A stretch of 64,000 nt of DNA. Origin: Enterobacteriaceae bacterium RIT693. Lineage in GTDB: Bacteria > Pseudomonadota > Gammaproteobacteria > Enterobacterales > Enterobacteriaceae. The stretch covers positions 1-64,000 of the forward strand of contig WJYK01000008.1 of assembly GCA_009668225.1 (NCBI GenBank). Direction: 5' to 3'. The position numbers and the translations under genes were made by a program. Below the pieces are notes generated by a model that saw only the letters and a list, made by a program, of their open reading frames with translations, did not search any database and was not told the origin of the DNA. Shown here one piece after another: positions 29,779-39,352 of this stretch (positions within the stretch are counted from its first letter, which is position 1; each line of letters begins with the position of its first letter).

Positions 29779-31632
29779 TCAAAGCTTGTTCAGCAGCTGC
29801 TTAACGTCTTTTGCCTTGTCGCTGTCTTTATGCTTGTCCAGCCAGTCATTGAGTCGACGCTTCCCCTCATCCTGCAGCTGCTTGCGCAAAACCTGATCGA
29901 CCTGCAGACTGTAATTCAGCTGCTGCCACGGTCCGTAAACGCGTAGCGGTATTGCCGTTGTTTTCAGGGCATCAATCAGCTTGCTGTTGCTGCCTTGCCA
30001 GCCGCCGATGACTTTAATCGCAAAGTTGGTGTCGCAGACCTCTTTCACCAGATCCATTGTGCCGTTTCCGGTCAGGGACAGTACGCTGGACTCCCCCACC
30101 ATATCACTCAGCGCCAGGATACCGCTATCCAGCGATGCGGCCGTCGAGAAGTGGTCAAGTACGGTCGCATTGTCGAGGTTTTGCTGCGCATCCACCCCGT
30201 CGTTGCTTCGGCTTACCGCCTGCTGGATTAACTGCTGGAAATTCATGCCCTGCAGCCGGGAATGTGCCAGCTCAAGCTGTGCATCCCCTTGCCAGCTGCG
30301 GCGGAAATCTTCCGCATTCAGGCGGGTACCGCTGAAATCACCGCGCAGAGAGAACTGGCCGGTAAGCGCAATCGGGTAATCAAAGGCAGTGAGAATACTG
30401 CCTATCTCAATATTTTTAACCTGTGGCTGGAAGGCAAGCTTAGGCGTCTGGCCGCTGGCGTCAAGCACGCCCGGCAGCGACAACGTCCCCTGCCCCAGCT
30501 TGCCGCTGAGCTGCTTAATGCTGAGTTTTCCATCCTGATTAACCAACGCGGACTGAACCTCACTGAACCCCAGCCCACGCCAGCGAACTTCTCCCGCATC
30601 GATGTTCACCGCAGCATTAAAATCGCGCAGGCTATGGTAATTCGTCTCGCCGCTATCTTCGGCAATAATCGGGCCTGGACGGCTTGTCTGTTGGGCCTGT
30701 TGCGCCTGTTGGTTAACCGCGCCGTTTCCGGTCGAAGGGTTGGCAATCAGTTTGTCGAGGTTAAGCAGGCGGGAGTGCAGATTCGCTGTCCACTGCGGTT
30801 TGTCCTGCAGCAGGACGCTAAAATCGCCCTGTAAATCACTGTCGTTCGCCGTGAGCTGTAGCTGGCTGAGCGAGAGTTGATTATCCGTGCTTCGCCATTC
30901 CAGAAGCATTGAGCCAGCCCCGTTAATCCCCGTTGCCGGAAGATCCGCGCCCTGCAGCTGGTAATCTATCTGGCTCAGCTTCGCTGTGACCTGCGGCGGG
31001 TAATCGTTGAGATCGACATCAGCCGTTAAAGACAGGGCTAAATCTCGCTGATCCCGATTAATGCGGCTGCTGAACTCAATGTGCGCCTGGTGCTTATCAT
31101 CCTGCTCCATCTGCAGGTTAATATTCCGCACCGTAATCTGCTCATCATTGATATGCTGGAAAACCAGGACGCTGTCCACCACCTTCAGCTTAGACACATC
31201 AAATGACCAGCCGTGCCCGGTATCCGGGTCGCTGACGGTGCCTTTCGGCCCTACCGGCGCATTTTTTGAGCGCTGCGCCTCGGCCTGCGGCGTAAGCTGA
31301 ATGACCGCGCTTTTCAGCATCACCTGGCGAACCTGCAACTGGTGTGAAAGCAGCGGAATCAACGCAACATCCAGGCGCATATTTTCAGCGCTCACCATCG
31401 GCTGGCTGGCGCCCGGCGCGGTCAATGACATACGGCCAGATAAAATACTTAGCTGTGGCCAGACGTGCCAGCGCAGCGGGCCTTCCAGCTCAAGGCTGTA
31501 GCCGCTGCGGGCTTCGACCTGACGAACCATATAACCACGGAAGTCGTTAGGGTTAACCAACAACACGAGTGAGGTCAGGCCGGCAATCAGCACGACCAGC
31601 AGAATCATCAACGTGGTTAAAAGTCGTCTCAT
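29779..31632 (-). CDS. asmA: AsmA, inner-membrane AsmA-like protein
   Basis: A 617-aa protein with one N-terminal membrane helix (LLTTLMILLVVLIAGLTSLV), then a long periplasmic domain that begins with the AsmA signature (NPNDFRGYMVRQVEARSGY, then WHVWPQLSILSGRMSL). AsmA-like proteins are bridge-like lipid-transport candidates in the envelope; E. coli asmA affects outer-membrane biogenesis and LPS levels. The ATG at 31632 has GGAGAAGG in front and gives the E. coli length, so the eight-codon extension is rejected. It lies 46 bp after the dcd stop and is probably in a udk-dcd-asmA unit. Confidence 0.94.
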   Translation of the reverse strand: MRRLLTTLMILLVVLIAGLTSLVLLVNPNDFRGYMVRQVEARSGYSLELEGPLRWHVWPQLSILSGRMSLTAPGASQPMVSAENMRLDVALIPLLSHQLQVRQVMLKSAVIQLTPQAEAQRSKNAPVGPKGTVSDPDTGHGWSFDVSKLKVVDSVLVFQHINDEQITVRNINLQMEQDDKHQAHIEFSSRINRDQRDLALSLTADVDLNDYPPQVTAKLSQIDYQLQGADLPATGINGAGSMLLEWRSTDNQLSLSQLQLTANDSDLQGDFSVLLQDKPQWTANLHSRLLNLDKLIANPSTGNGAVNQQAQQAQQTSRPGPIIAEDSGETNYHSLRDFNAAVNIDAGEVRWRGLGFSEVQSALVNQDGKLSIKQLSGKLGQGTLSLPGVLDASGQTPKLAFQPQVKNIEIGSILTAFDYPIALTGQFSLRGDFSGTRLNAEDFRRSWQGDAQLELAHSRLQGMNFQQLIQQAVSRSNDGVDAQQNLDNATVLDHFSTAASLDSGILALSDMVGESSVLSLTGNGTMDLVKEVCDTNFAIKVIGGWQGSNSKLIDALKTTAIPLRVYGPWQQLNYSLQVDQVLRKQLQDEGKRRLNDWLDKHKDSDKAKDVKQLLNKL

Positions 31633-31678
31633 AGCCTTCTCCATTTCACTCGCCACAGGACGAGCAATACGTAACGAT

Positions 31679-32260
31679 TTAGTCTTTATCGATACGGCTT
31701 GCTACCGCACCCTGTTGATCGCGGTATTTAGCATCCTGCCGGCGGTTATAAGGGCGAGCAGCAGGGCCGGAAAGCGGCTCAAAGCTGAGTGCGCCAATCA
31801 TCATGCCGGGGCGCAGCGCCAGCGGTAACTTACCGGAATTGTAGAACTCAAGAACGATACAACCGTGCCAGCCCGGATCGATTCGGTGAGCGGTCACGTG
31901 CACCATCAGCCCCAGACGTGCTAACGAGGAGCGGCCATCCAGCCAGCCTACCAGGTCGTCCGGTAGCGTGACGGACTCAAGCGTCACCGCCAGTGCCAGC
32001 TCACCCGGATGCAAAAAGAACGCCTCGCCTTCATCCAGCACAATTTCATCACTCATGACGCGCTCAAGCGCTTCGCTGACTTCGTCCTTCGGACCGCTGA
32101 GATCGATAAAAGGTGCCGTATGGCCGCTAAAGGTACGGAATTTATTTCCCAGACGAACGTCCACCGTTGCGCCACTAATGCGTTCAACCGGCGGACGTGG
32201 GGTAATCGCTAAACGGCCGTCATCCAGCCAGGCTTCGATATCACGATCGCAAAGACGCAT
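31679..32260 (-). CDS. dcd: dCTP deaminase Dcd
   Basis: Deaminates dCTP to dUTP, the main dUMP source for thymidylate synthesis in enterobacteria. At 193 aa it equals the family length. Conserved blocks are [17 protein letters not shown], the nucleotide-binding [20 protein letters not shown] and the catalytic-glutamate segment [20 protein letters not shown]. It lies 125 bp downstream of udk. Confidence 0.98.
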   Translation of the reverse strand: MRLCDRDIEAWLDDGRLAITPRPPVERISGATVDVRLGNKFRTFSGHTAPFIDLSGPKDEVSEALERVMSDEIVLDEGEAFFLHPGELALAVTLESVTLPDDLVGWLDGRSSLARLGLMVHVTAHRIDPGWHGCIVLEFYNSGKLPLALRPGMMIGALSFEPLSGPAARPYNRRQDAKYRDQQGAVASRIDKD

Positions 32261-32385
32261 CGCAGATTCTCCTTATCAATCTCAGTTTTACACACACTGC
32301 CACAGAGAGCCGACGATAGCCAATTAGCAATGGATGAGGGATTCAACGTAAAGGCGAGCGCCTTACGCCCGCTCGCAGACCGCCA

Positions 32386-33027
32386 CTATTCAAAGAACTG
32401 ACTGATTTTGGCTTTCAGAATATCGATGGCAATACGGTTTTTACCGCCGCGTGGCACGATAATGTCGGCATACTGCTTGGAAGGCTCAATAAACTGCAGG
32501 AACATCGGACGTACCGTTTTCTGATACTGTGCCATCACCGAATCCATTGAACGACCGCGTTCGTTAACATCACGCTTCATACGGCGCATCAGGCAGATGT
32601 CCAGCGGCGTATCAACGAAGATAGAGAAGTTCATTTCCTGGCGAAGGCGCGCATCGGTCAGCAACAGAATACCTTCCAGGATGATAACCTTCTTCGGTAC
32701 CAGATGAATGGTCTGGTTGGTACGGGTGTGCTCAACGTAGCTGTACACCGGCAGTTCAATAGCGTGGCCTGATTTCAGCGTCTGCAGATGCTGGAAAAGC
32801 AGGTTGTGATCCATTGCGCTGGGGTGGTCGTAGTTGGTTTTTACACGCTCTTCCATCGACAGATGGCTTTGATCTTTGTAATAACTGTCTTCTGGAATAA
32901 CACCAATGTGTTCATCGCCGACTTGTTCGCGCAGTTCACGATACAACGTGCTGGCAATGAGGCTTTTCCCTGAAGCCGATGCGCCGGCTATCCCGATGAT
33001 GACGCATTGATGAGACTGATCGGTCAT
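32386..33027 (-). CDS. udk: Uridine/cytidine kinase Udk
   Basis: Phosphorylates uridine and cytidine with GTP or ATP (pyrimidine salvage). The P-loop [11 protein letters not shown] is near residues 13-23. Other conserved parts are [17 protein letters not shown] and ILEGILLL (Walker B), and the lid region [18 protein letters not shown]. The ATG at 33027 gives [13 protein letters not shown] and 213 aa as in E. coli; 21 codons of upstream open frame are excluded. Confidence 0.97.
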   Translation of the reverse strand: MTDQSHQCVIIGIAGASASGKSLIASTLYRELREQVGDEHIGVIPEDSYYKDQSHLSMEERVKTNYDHPSAMDHNLLFQHLQTLKSGHAIELPVYSYVEHTRTNQTIHLVPKKVIILEGILLLTDARLRQEMNFSIFVDTPLDICLMRRMKRDVNERGRSMDSVMAQYQKTVRPMFLQFIEPSKQYADIIVPRGGKNRIAIDILKAKISQFFE

Positions 33028-33383
33028 ATTATTTACGGCCTGAATACTAAAAGTGATGGAAGGACGACGCGGAAGCGTCAAACGCCGCAATTATAGGGAC
33101 AACCGCCGTTTGATACCAGTCTCTTACCCGCCGCAATAGCGAAATTACGCTCCGGGCGCGCAATCGCACGGCGGGGGAATGGCGGGAGGAGCGTGTAAAG
33201 CTGTCGATTAAGGTGGAATAATTTAATTACGTGATTTGACTACGCAATTTCTGACGCTCTGTAGGTAAATTCTGACAACCGAGCATAGGAATTGTAAATT
33301 GTTTGTACTAGCATAAACCGATTCTTTATTTATATGCATCCGGGCATTGCTCCTGGCGGCAGTGTCTAAGCGGATTTGCGGTA
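33028..33383. other. Divergent udk-dgcE intergenic region
   Basis: A 356-bp gap. I see no gene, repeat or convincing promoter hexamer pair. An AT-rich patch near 33215-33340 (TTGTAA near 33295 and CTAGCATAAAC near 33310) may contain the dgcE promoter, but this is weak. Confidence 0.4.
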
Positions 33384-36300
33384 ATGATTAAAAAAAACAG
33401 ACAAACAGAAGCCGCCCTCCATTCACAGATACTGCTTGTTGGGTTGGGGTTACTCAGCTTTGTTTTTACCCTCTATTCCATGGAGCTGACCCTCAAGGGA
33501 ACCGATCTGGTCCCTATTTGGTTTACCACCGCAGTCACGATGGCGGCGTTTTTCCGTAATCCTCTTCGCCGGTGGCCACTGATTGCGTTAGCCTGCGCGT
33601 TGGGCAGCATTGCGGCAAGTTCCTTCCTGTATCCCTTCAGCTTGCTGAACCTTACCCTGACCGCGATTAACCTGTTCGAAGCGCTGCTGGGTGCCTTACT
33701 ATTGCGCCGTTTTTTACCACAGCAAAATCCGTTACAGAATCTTAACAACTGGACATGCCTGGCCCTTTGCAGTGCCGCGATTCCGCCGTTGGCAGGGGGG
33801 CTGCTGGTTACGTTGTTGCCGGTACCGGTTGACTCATCGACCCTGAAAACTTTCTTGATTTGGGCTCTCTCTGAATCCATTGGTGCGCTGGCGCTGATGC
33901 CTGCTGGCCTGCTATTTAAACCTTATTATTTACTGCGCCACCGCAAAGCTTCATTACTGTTTGAAACGGTGGCAACGTTTGCCATGACGCTGGCGCTGAG
34001 CTACTTCTCGCTCATTTATCTGCCCTGGCCATTCACGTTTATTATTGTCATTCTGATGTGGAGCGCGATTCGGCTGCCCCGCCTGGAAGCCTTTATTATC
34101 TTCCTTGCAACGCTGATGATGGTTTCCGCCATGATAGCCATTGGCAAGCTTCCGCTTTCAACCCCTCACCCTCGCGTGCTGGAATATGCGCCGTGGCTGC
34201 CGTTCCTGCTGATTTTGCTGCCGGCGAACGTCATAACGATGGTCATGTATTCTTCTCGCAAAGAGCGTAAACACATCACCGAGAGCGAAACGCGTTTTCG
34301 CAATGCAATGGAATACTCCGCGATCGGTATGGCACTGGTGTCTACCGAAGGTAAGTGGCTGCAGGTGAATAAATCACTGTGTAAGTTCCTCGGCTACTCC
34401 GGTGAAGAATTGAGCAACCTGACCTTCCAGCAAATTACCTGGCCTGAGGATTTGAACCTCGACCTCCAGCATCTAAGCAAGCTGTCCTCTGGCAGAATCA
34501 ATAGCTACTCAATGGAGAAACGCTATTACACCAGCGCGGGCAACGTGGTGTGGGCCATGCTAACGGTCTCCGTGGTACGTCATACCGACGGCAGCCCGCT
34601 CTATTACATCGCTCAGATTGAAGACATTAACGACCTGAAGCATACCGAATGGGTTAACAAACGGCTGATGGAGCGCATTACGCTCGCCAACGAAGCCGGT
34701 GGGATCGGCATCTGGGAGTGGGATCTGACCAACGATGTCATCAGCTGGGATAAACGTATGTTCGAGCTATACGACATTCCTCCGCACACCAAACCAACCT
34801 ACCCTCTATGGCTGGAAAGGCTGGTGAAAGAGGATCTGGCGCACGCCGAAGCGGTCATCCGCGAGTCGTTAAAAAATCGCCTCCCCTTCAAGCTTGAATT
34901 CCGTATCCACGTTAAAGACGGCATACGCCATATTCGTTCCCTGGCCAACCGCGTGCTGAATAAGAACGGCGACGTGGAAAGGCTGCTGGGCATTAATATG
35001 GACATGACCGAGGTTAAGCAGCTAAACGAGGCGCTGTACCAGGAAAAAGAGCGGCTGCACATCACCCTGGACTCCATCGGTGAAGCGGTGATCTGTACCG
35101 ACGTTGACATGAACATCACCTTTATGAACCCGGTCGCCGAAAAGCTGAGCGGCTGGGCGCAGGAAGACGCAATCGGTCAACATATCCTGGCAATTTTGCG
35201 CATCACCTTTGGCGACAACGGTCCGGTGATGGAAAATATCCACAGCGGTGACTTCGCACGCACCGCCATTGAACAGGACGTTGTATTGCACTGCCGTAAT
35301 GGCGGCAGCTACGACATCCACTACACCATTACGCCGCTGACAACGCTCGACGGCCAGAGTATTGGCTCGGTGCTGGTTATCCAGGATGTGACGGAATCAC
35401 GTAAAATGCTCAAGCAGTTGAGCTATAGCGCCTCGCACGATGGCCTGACTCACCTGGCAAACCGGGTGAGTTTTGAGAGTCACCTGAAGCGTATGCTGCA
35501 GGGCGCAATTGAGCAGCGCCAGCATCATGCGCTGGTGTTTATCGATCTCGACCGCTTTAAAGCCGTGAATGACTCTGCTGGCCATGCCGCAGGCGATGCC
35601 CTGCTGCGGGAGCTTGCGGCCATGATGCTGAGCATGCTGCGAACCGGTGATTTCCTTGCCCGCCTCGGCGGCGACGAATTCGGTTTGCTGCTGCCGGATT
35701 GCTCCACCGAAAACGCCCGCTACATTTCTGAACGCATTATTCGCAGCATCAATGACTACCACTTCATGTGGGACGGCCGCCTGCACCGTATCGGTGCCAG
35801 CGCGGGGATCACCCATATTGACGGGGATAACGCGATCGCCTCGGAAGTGCTTTCCCAGGCCGATATTGCCTGCTATGCCTCTAAAAATAACGGCCGTGGT
35901 CAGGTAACGGTATATGAACCGCACCGCCATTACATGGAACAGGGGCGCGACACCATGCCGCTTGATGAGCAGTGGCACGTGATCAACGATAACCCTATCC
36001 TGATGATAGCTATGGCGATAGCCCCGCCGAGGATCCCGGAATCCACCTGTTTTTATCTGCTCAGCCTGCGCTTCTGGGGGAGCGAAGGCGACGTTATCAA
36101 TGAACCGACCTTCCGTGCCGGGCTTGCTGACCCGGCACTTCACCATGCGCTGGATCGCCGCATCTTTAGCGAATTCTTTGATAAATATGCCGCCCAGGTC
36201 GCGATGAAAGGATTTGGCGTCGCGCTGCCCGTTTCTGGCGCCGGGTTAATCAGCGACACTTTCGTCAATGAATTGCTCGACTGGCTTGCCTCCAGCCACA

Positions 36301-36716
36301 TGCCTGCACGCCTGCTGCATCTGACCATCCAAAGCGATGACCTGCTCACCGAGCCACAGCGTGTTTATGCCAACCTGAAGCGGCTACGTAAGGCTGGCTG
36401 TCGGATGGTATTGAGTCACGTGGGGCGCGATCTGGAGCTGTTTAATACTCTGAGCCATCATCTGTTTGACTACGTCATGCTGGATCCTGACCTGATCCTC
36501 AACGTTCACTGCAATCTGATGGATGAAATGATGGTCACGATTGTTCATGGCCACGCCCAGCGTATGGCGCTACAAACCATCGCCGGCCCGGCAGATATGC
36601 CGCTGGTCATGGATACCCTGTCCGGCATCGGATTGGATCTTATCTATGGTGAAACCATCGTTCAGCCACAGCCGCTGGAGCTGCTGCTGAACAACAGCTA
36701 TTTCGGGATTAACTGA
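33384..36716 (+). CDS. dgcE: Diguanylate cyclase DgcE (YegE)
   Basis: Makes c-di-GMP; in E. coli it is a top-level input to curli and biofilm control. It is 1110 aa: an N-terminal MASE1 membrane sensor (about residues 15-300, eight or so helices), three PAS/PAC units (near 305-430, 430-560 and 560-680), a GGDEF domain with the intact active site RLGGDEF (GGDEF at 762-766), and a C-terminal EAL-like domain (about 860-1105). In the latter the EAL signature is lost (FYLLSLRFW in its place), so only cyclase activity is expected. Its last 8 bp overlap the convergent alkA end. Confidence 0.95.
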   Translation: MIKKNRQTEAALHSQILLVGLGLLSFVFTLYSMELTLKGTDLVPIWFTTAVTMAAFFRNPLRRWPLIALACALGSIAASSFLYPFSLLNLTLTAINLFEALLGALLLRRFLPQQNPLQNLNNWTCLALCSAAIPPLAGGLLVTLLPVPVDSSTLKTFLIWALSESIGALALMPAGLLFKPYYLLRHRKASLLFETVATFAMTLALSYFSLIYLPWPFTFIIVILMWSAIRLPRLEAFIIFLATLMMVSAMIAIGKLPLSTPHPRVLEYAPWLPFLLILLPANVITMVMYSSRKERKHITESETRFRNAMEYSAIGMALVSTEGKWLQVNKSLCKFLGYSGEELSNLTFQQITWPEDLNLDLQHLSKLSSGRINSYSMEKRYYTSAGNVVWAMLTVSVVRHTDGSPLYYIAQIEDINDLKHTEWVNKRLMERITLANEAGGIGIWEWDLTNDVISWDKRMFELYDIPPHTKPTYPLWLERLVKEDLAHAEAVIRESLKNRLPFKLEFRIHVKDGIRHIRSLANRVLNKNGDVERLLGINMDMTEVKQLNEALYQEKERLHITLDSIGEAVICTDVDMNITFMNPVAEKLSGWAQEDAIGQHILAILRITFGDNGPVMENIHSGDFARTAIEQDVVLHCRNGGSYDIHYTITPLTTLDGQSIGSVLVIQDVTESRKMLKQLSYSASHDGLTHLANRVSFESHLKRMLQGAIEQRQHHALVFIDLDRFKAVNDSAGHAAGDALLRELAAMMLSMLRTGDFLARLGGDEFGLLLPDCSTENARYISERIIRSINDYHFMWDGRLHRIGASAGITHIDGDNAIASEVLSQADIACYASKNNGRGQVTVYEPHRHYMEQGRDTMPLDEQWHVINDNPILMIAMAIAPPRIPESTCFYLLSLRFWGSEGDVINEPTFRAGLADPALHHALDRRIFSEFFDKYAAQVAMKGFGVALPVSGAGLISDTFVNELLDWLASSHMPARLLHLTIQSDDLLTEPQRVYANLKRLRKAGCRMVLSHVGRDLELFNTLSHHLFDYVMLDPDLILNVHCNLMDEMMVTIVHGHAQRMALQTIAGPADMPLVMDTLSGIGLDLIYGETIVQPQPLELLLNNSYFGIN

Positions 36717-37554
36717 CCGGAGCCCAGTCCTCGCTGTACCAAATATGCAACAGCGCATAAGAGCGCCATGGCTGCCAGCGTTCGGCATAGCGGCGGATTT
36801 GTGCGGGGGTCATGTCAGGAAAGCGCCGCTTAATCAGGTAGTCATCCGGTAGAAAAACATCGCTGGCCTGCCAGCCGCGCAGGGCAAAGTAGTTCGCCGT
36901 CCAGCGCCCAATGCCCGGTAGCGCAATCAAGGTTTTTACCCCCTGCTCTACATCATCCGGCTGCTGCAGCGGAAACGTTCCTTTCATCACTTCTCCGGCC
37001 AGATGCACGATAGCCTCCGCCCGTTTAAGCGACATCCCCAGAGACTTCAGCCGGTGGATATCGCCGTTCGCCAGCGTCCCGGCATCCGGGAAAAGATACC
37101 AGCCGTCTTGCCCCTCAAGCTTCGTGCCGAAGGTGCTTGCTACTTTGCCGGTCAGCTTTGCCGCCATCGACACGCTAACCAACTGCCCAAGAATCGCCCG
37201 GATGGCCTGCTCAAAGGGATCCATACATCCAGGCAGGCGCAAGCCCGGCCTTGCTGCCGCCAGCGCCCCCAGACTGCTCAGAACCTGCCGTGGATCGCGG
37301 TCCAGGTCGAGTAAGTTTTTCACGCGCTGCAAAACCGCCTCTGCCACAGGCAGCAGCCCGTCGCTCAGCGTCACGTTCAGGCAGAGCTTCTCTTCGTCCG
37401 GCTCGAGCGTCACCAGCCCGGCATGTTTACCCAGAGCAAAACTACGCTGATAGCGGCTCCCGGCGACAACTTCCACGCCCTCCACGGCACGCCCCTGTAA
37501 AAAACCAAGGATCCACGGCCAGTCATAAGGCGGTTGATAGTTAAGGATGAACAT
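36709..37554 (-). CDS. alkA: 3-methyladenine DNA glycosylase II AlkA
   Basis: Adaptive-response base-excision glycosylase. It has an N-terminal AlkA_N beta domain, then a helix-hairpin-helix module (LPGIGRWTANYFALRG) followed by the catalytic aspartate in LPDDYLIK (D238, the same number as in E. coli). ARPGLRLPGCMDPFEQAIRA, with ILGQLVSVSMAAKL, is the conserved DNA-binding core. The ATG at 37554 gives 281 aa; 16 further open codons upstream have no family match. An Ada-box-like AAAGCAAG is placed at about -41 to -34 of a predicted start. Confidence 0.96.
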   Translation of the reverse strand: MFILNYQPPYDWPWILGFLQGRAVEGVEVVAGSRYQRSFALGKHAGLVTLEPDEEKLCLNVTLSDGLLPVAEAVLQRVKNLLDLDRDPRQVLSSLGALAAARPGLRLPGCMDPFEQAIRAILGQLVSVSMAAKLTGKVASTFGTKLEGQDGWYLFPDAGTLANGDIHRLKSLGMSLKRAEAIVHLAGEVMKGTFPLQQPDDVEQGVKTLIALPGIGRWTANYFALRGWQASDVFLPDDYLIKRRFPDMTPAQIRRYAERWQPWRSYALLHIWYSEDWAPVS

Positions 37555-37604
37555 AAATAATCCTGAAGATAATGAGGGCATTAGGCGGACAACGTTGCGC
37601 ATTT

Positions 37605-37639
37605 AGCATACCGCTAAATACAGATTTCTGCCTTGCTTT
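37605..37639 (-). promoter_or_regulatory. Predicted Ada-dependent promoter of alkA
   Basis: On the minus strand AAAGCAAG (37632-37639; AAAGCAAA is reported at E. coli alkA) is followed 21 nt later by a -10-like TATGCT (37605-37610), with no good -35. Ada bound near -41 to -34 substituting for a -35 is the known alkA arrangement. Confidence 0.5.
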
Positions 37640-37715
37640 GATATTCAGTTGCCCAAGACCCGCCATTCCGCTAAAGTCGCCCCCCTTCTCACTGGCATGG
37701 GGATAATAGACGAAA

Positions 37716-39068
37716 ATGAAAATCGGTTTTGACTACGGTACGGCGAACTGTTCTGTCGCCATTATGCGCGACGGAAAGCCACAGCTGTTGGAGATGGAAA
37801 ACGGCTCATCGCTGCTGCCGTCTATGCTTTGTGCGCCAACGCGTGAAGCGGTAAGCGAGTGGCTTTTTCGCCATCACGAAGTCCCGGCGACGGGCAGTGA
37901 AACTCAGGCGCTGCTGCGCCGCGCGGTGAGCTATAACCGTGAAGAGGATATTGACGTCCTGCCGGGCAGTGTGAAGTTCGGTTTGAACTCGCTTAGCCAG
38001 TATATGGAAGATCCCGAGGAAGTTTACTTCGTCAAATCACCGAAGTCCTTCCTGGGTGCCACCGGTCTGAAGCCGCAGCAGGTCGCACTGTTTGAAGATC
38101 TGGTCTGCGCCATGATGCTGCACATTCGCAAGCAGGCAGAAAGCCAGCTTACTGAGACTATCGATCAGGCGGTGATCGGCCGACCGATTAACTTCCAGGG
38201 GCTGGGCGGCGAAGACGCTAACCAACAGGCTCAGGGCATTCTGGAGCGGGCAGCGCATCGCGCAGGCTTCCGTGACGTGATATTCCAGTTTGAACCTGTT
38301 GCCGCGGGGCTTGATTTTGAAGCCACTCTGCAGGAAGAAAAACAGGTGCTGGTTGTCGATATTGGTGGCGGTACTACCGACTGCTCGGTGCTACTGATGG
38401 GGCCAGAGTGGCATCAGCGTCGCGATCGGGAGCAAAGCCTGCTCGGCCACAGCGGCTGCCGCGTTGGCGGTAACGACCTGGATATTATGCTGGCCTTCAA
38501 ACAGCTGGCACCGCTGCTCGGTATGGGCGGCCAGACGGAGAAAGGCATCGCGCTGCCGGTATTACCCTGGTGGAACGCGGTGGCGATTAACGATGTCCCG
38601 GCGCAGAACGATTTTTACAGCACGGCTAACGGGCGCTCGCTTAATGAGCTGGTGCGCGACGCGCGTGAGCCTGAAAAAGTGGCTTACCTGCAAAAAATCT
38701 GGCGCCAGCGCCTCAGCTACCGTCTTGTCCGCGCGGCGGAAGAGAGCAAAATTGCGCTTTCCAGCAGCCAACAGGTCGCGACTATGCTGCCGTTTATCGC
38801 CAAAGAAGTGGGCTGTGACATCAGCCAGCCAGCGTTAGAAACCGCCATCAGCCAGCCTCTGCAGCGCATTCTTGAGCAGGTTACGCTGGCAATGGAAAAC
38901 AGCAACGCTAAGCCTGAGGTTATCTACCTTACCGGCGGTAGCGCTCGCTCCCCGCTGCTGCGTCACGCTCTTGCGCAGCAATTGCCCAATATCCCGATTG
39001 CCGGGGGCGATGATTTCGGCTCGGTAACTCAGGGGCTCGCACGCTGGTCGGACGTTGTCTTCCGTTAA
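37716..39068 (+). CDS. yegD: Hsp70-like chaperone family protein YegD
   Basis: A 450-aa actin-fold ATPase of the Hsp70 superfamily. Phosphate-1 is GFDYGTANCSVAIM at the N-terminus, phosphate-2 is VVDIGGGTTDCSVLL (near residue 213) and the adenosine motif is YLTGGSARSPLLRHAL near 405. There is no recognisable C-terminal substrate-binding domain, so it is shorter than DnaK. Its clients are unknown. It is followed by a strong terminator and is transcribed independently of mdtA. Confidence 0.93.
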   Translation: MKIGFDYGTANCSVAIMRDGKPQLLEMENGSSLLPSMLCAPTREAVSEWLFRHHEVPATGSETQALLRRAVSYNREEDIDVLPGSVKFGLNSLSQYMEDPEEVYFVKSPKSFLGATGLKPQQVALFEDLVCAMMLHIRKQAESQLTETIDQAVIGRPINFQGLGGEDANQQAQGILERAAHRAGFRDVIFQFEPVAAGLDFEATLQEEKQVLVVDIGGGTTDCSVLLMGPEWHQRRDREQSLLGHSGCRVGGNDLDIMLAFKQLAPLLGMGGQTEKGIALPVLPWWNAVAINDVPAQNDFYSTANGRSLNELVRDAREPEKVAYLQKIWRQRLSYRLVRAAEESKIALSSSQQVATMLPFIAKEVGCDISQPALETAISQPLQRILEQVTLAMENSNAKPEVIYLTGGSARSPLLRHALAQQLPNIPIAGGDDFGSVTQGLARWSDVVFR

Positions 39069-39091
39069 TAACGCCTCAGAACTCGTCGTTA

Positions 39092-39117
39092 AACCGCAGG
39101 CCCCCTGCGGTTTTTTA
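39092..39117 (+). terminator. Intrinsic terminator after yegD
   Basis: A nine-base-pair stem AACCGCAGG (39092-39100) / CCTGCGGTT (39104-39112) with a three-base loop, followed by TTTT. It lies 23 bp after the yegD stop. Confidence 0.93.
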
Positions 39118-39268
39118 TTTCTGAAAATGCCAGCCCCTTCAGAGAAGGCAAGATGCAACGAAGTTTCGTCGCCCAATCTTCATAATAAAAACGTCATCAT
39201 CACTAATATAATTTGGCCATGAAAACATCACTTACCTGCTATATGTTGCTAATCTGACAGTACTTCAT

Positions 39269-39286
39269 ATTTCCTCCATCATTGCG
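39269..39286 (+). promoter_or_regulatory. BaeR binding site upstream of mdtA
   Basis: ATTTCCTCCATCATTGCG closely matches the reported E. coli BaeR box (TTTTTCTCCATnATTGGC). It lies 67 bp before the mdtA ATG in a 284-bp non-coding gap, so the operon encoding BaeSR is probably autoregulated. Confidence 0.75.
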
Positions 39287-39352
39287 GGGCTATCCGTTAC
39301 TAAACTAGTGACATTACGCCTAAATCGTTTCAGGAAGAGAACACGTCATATT

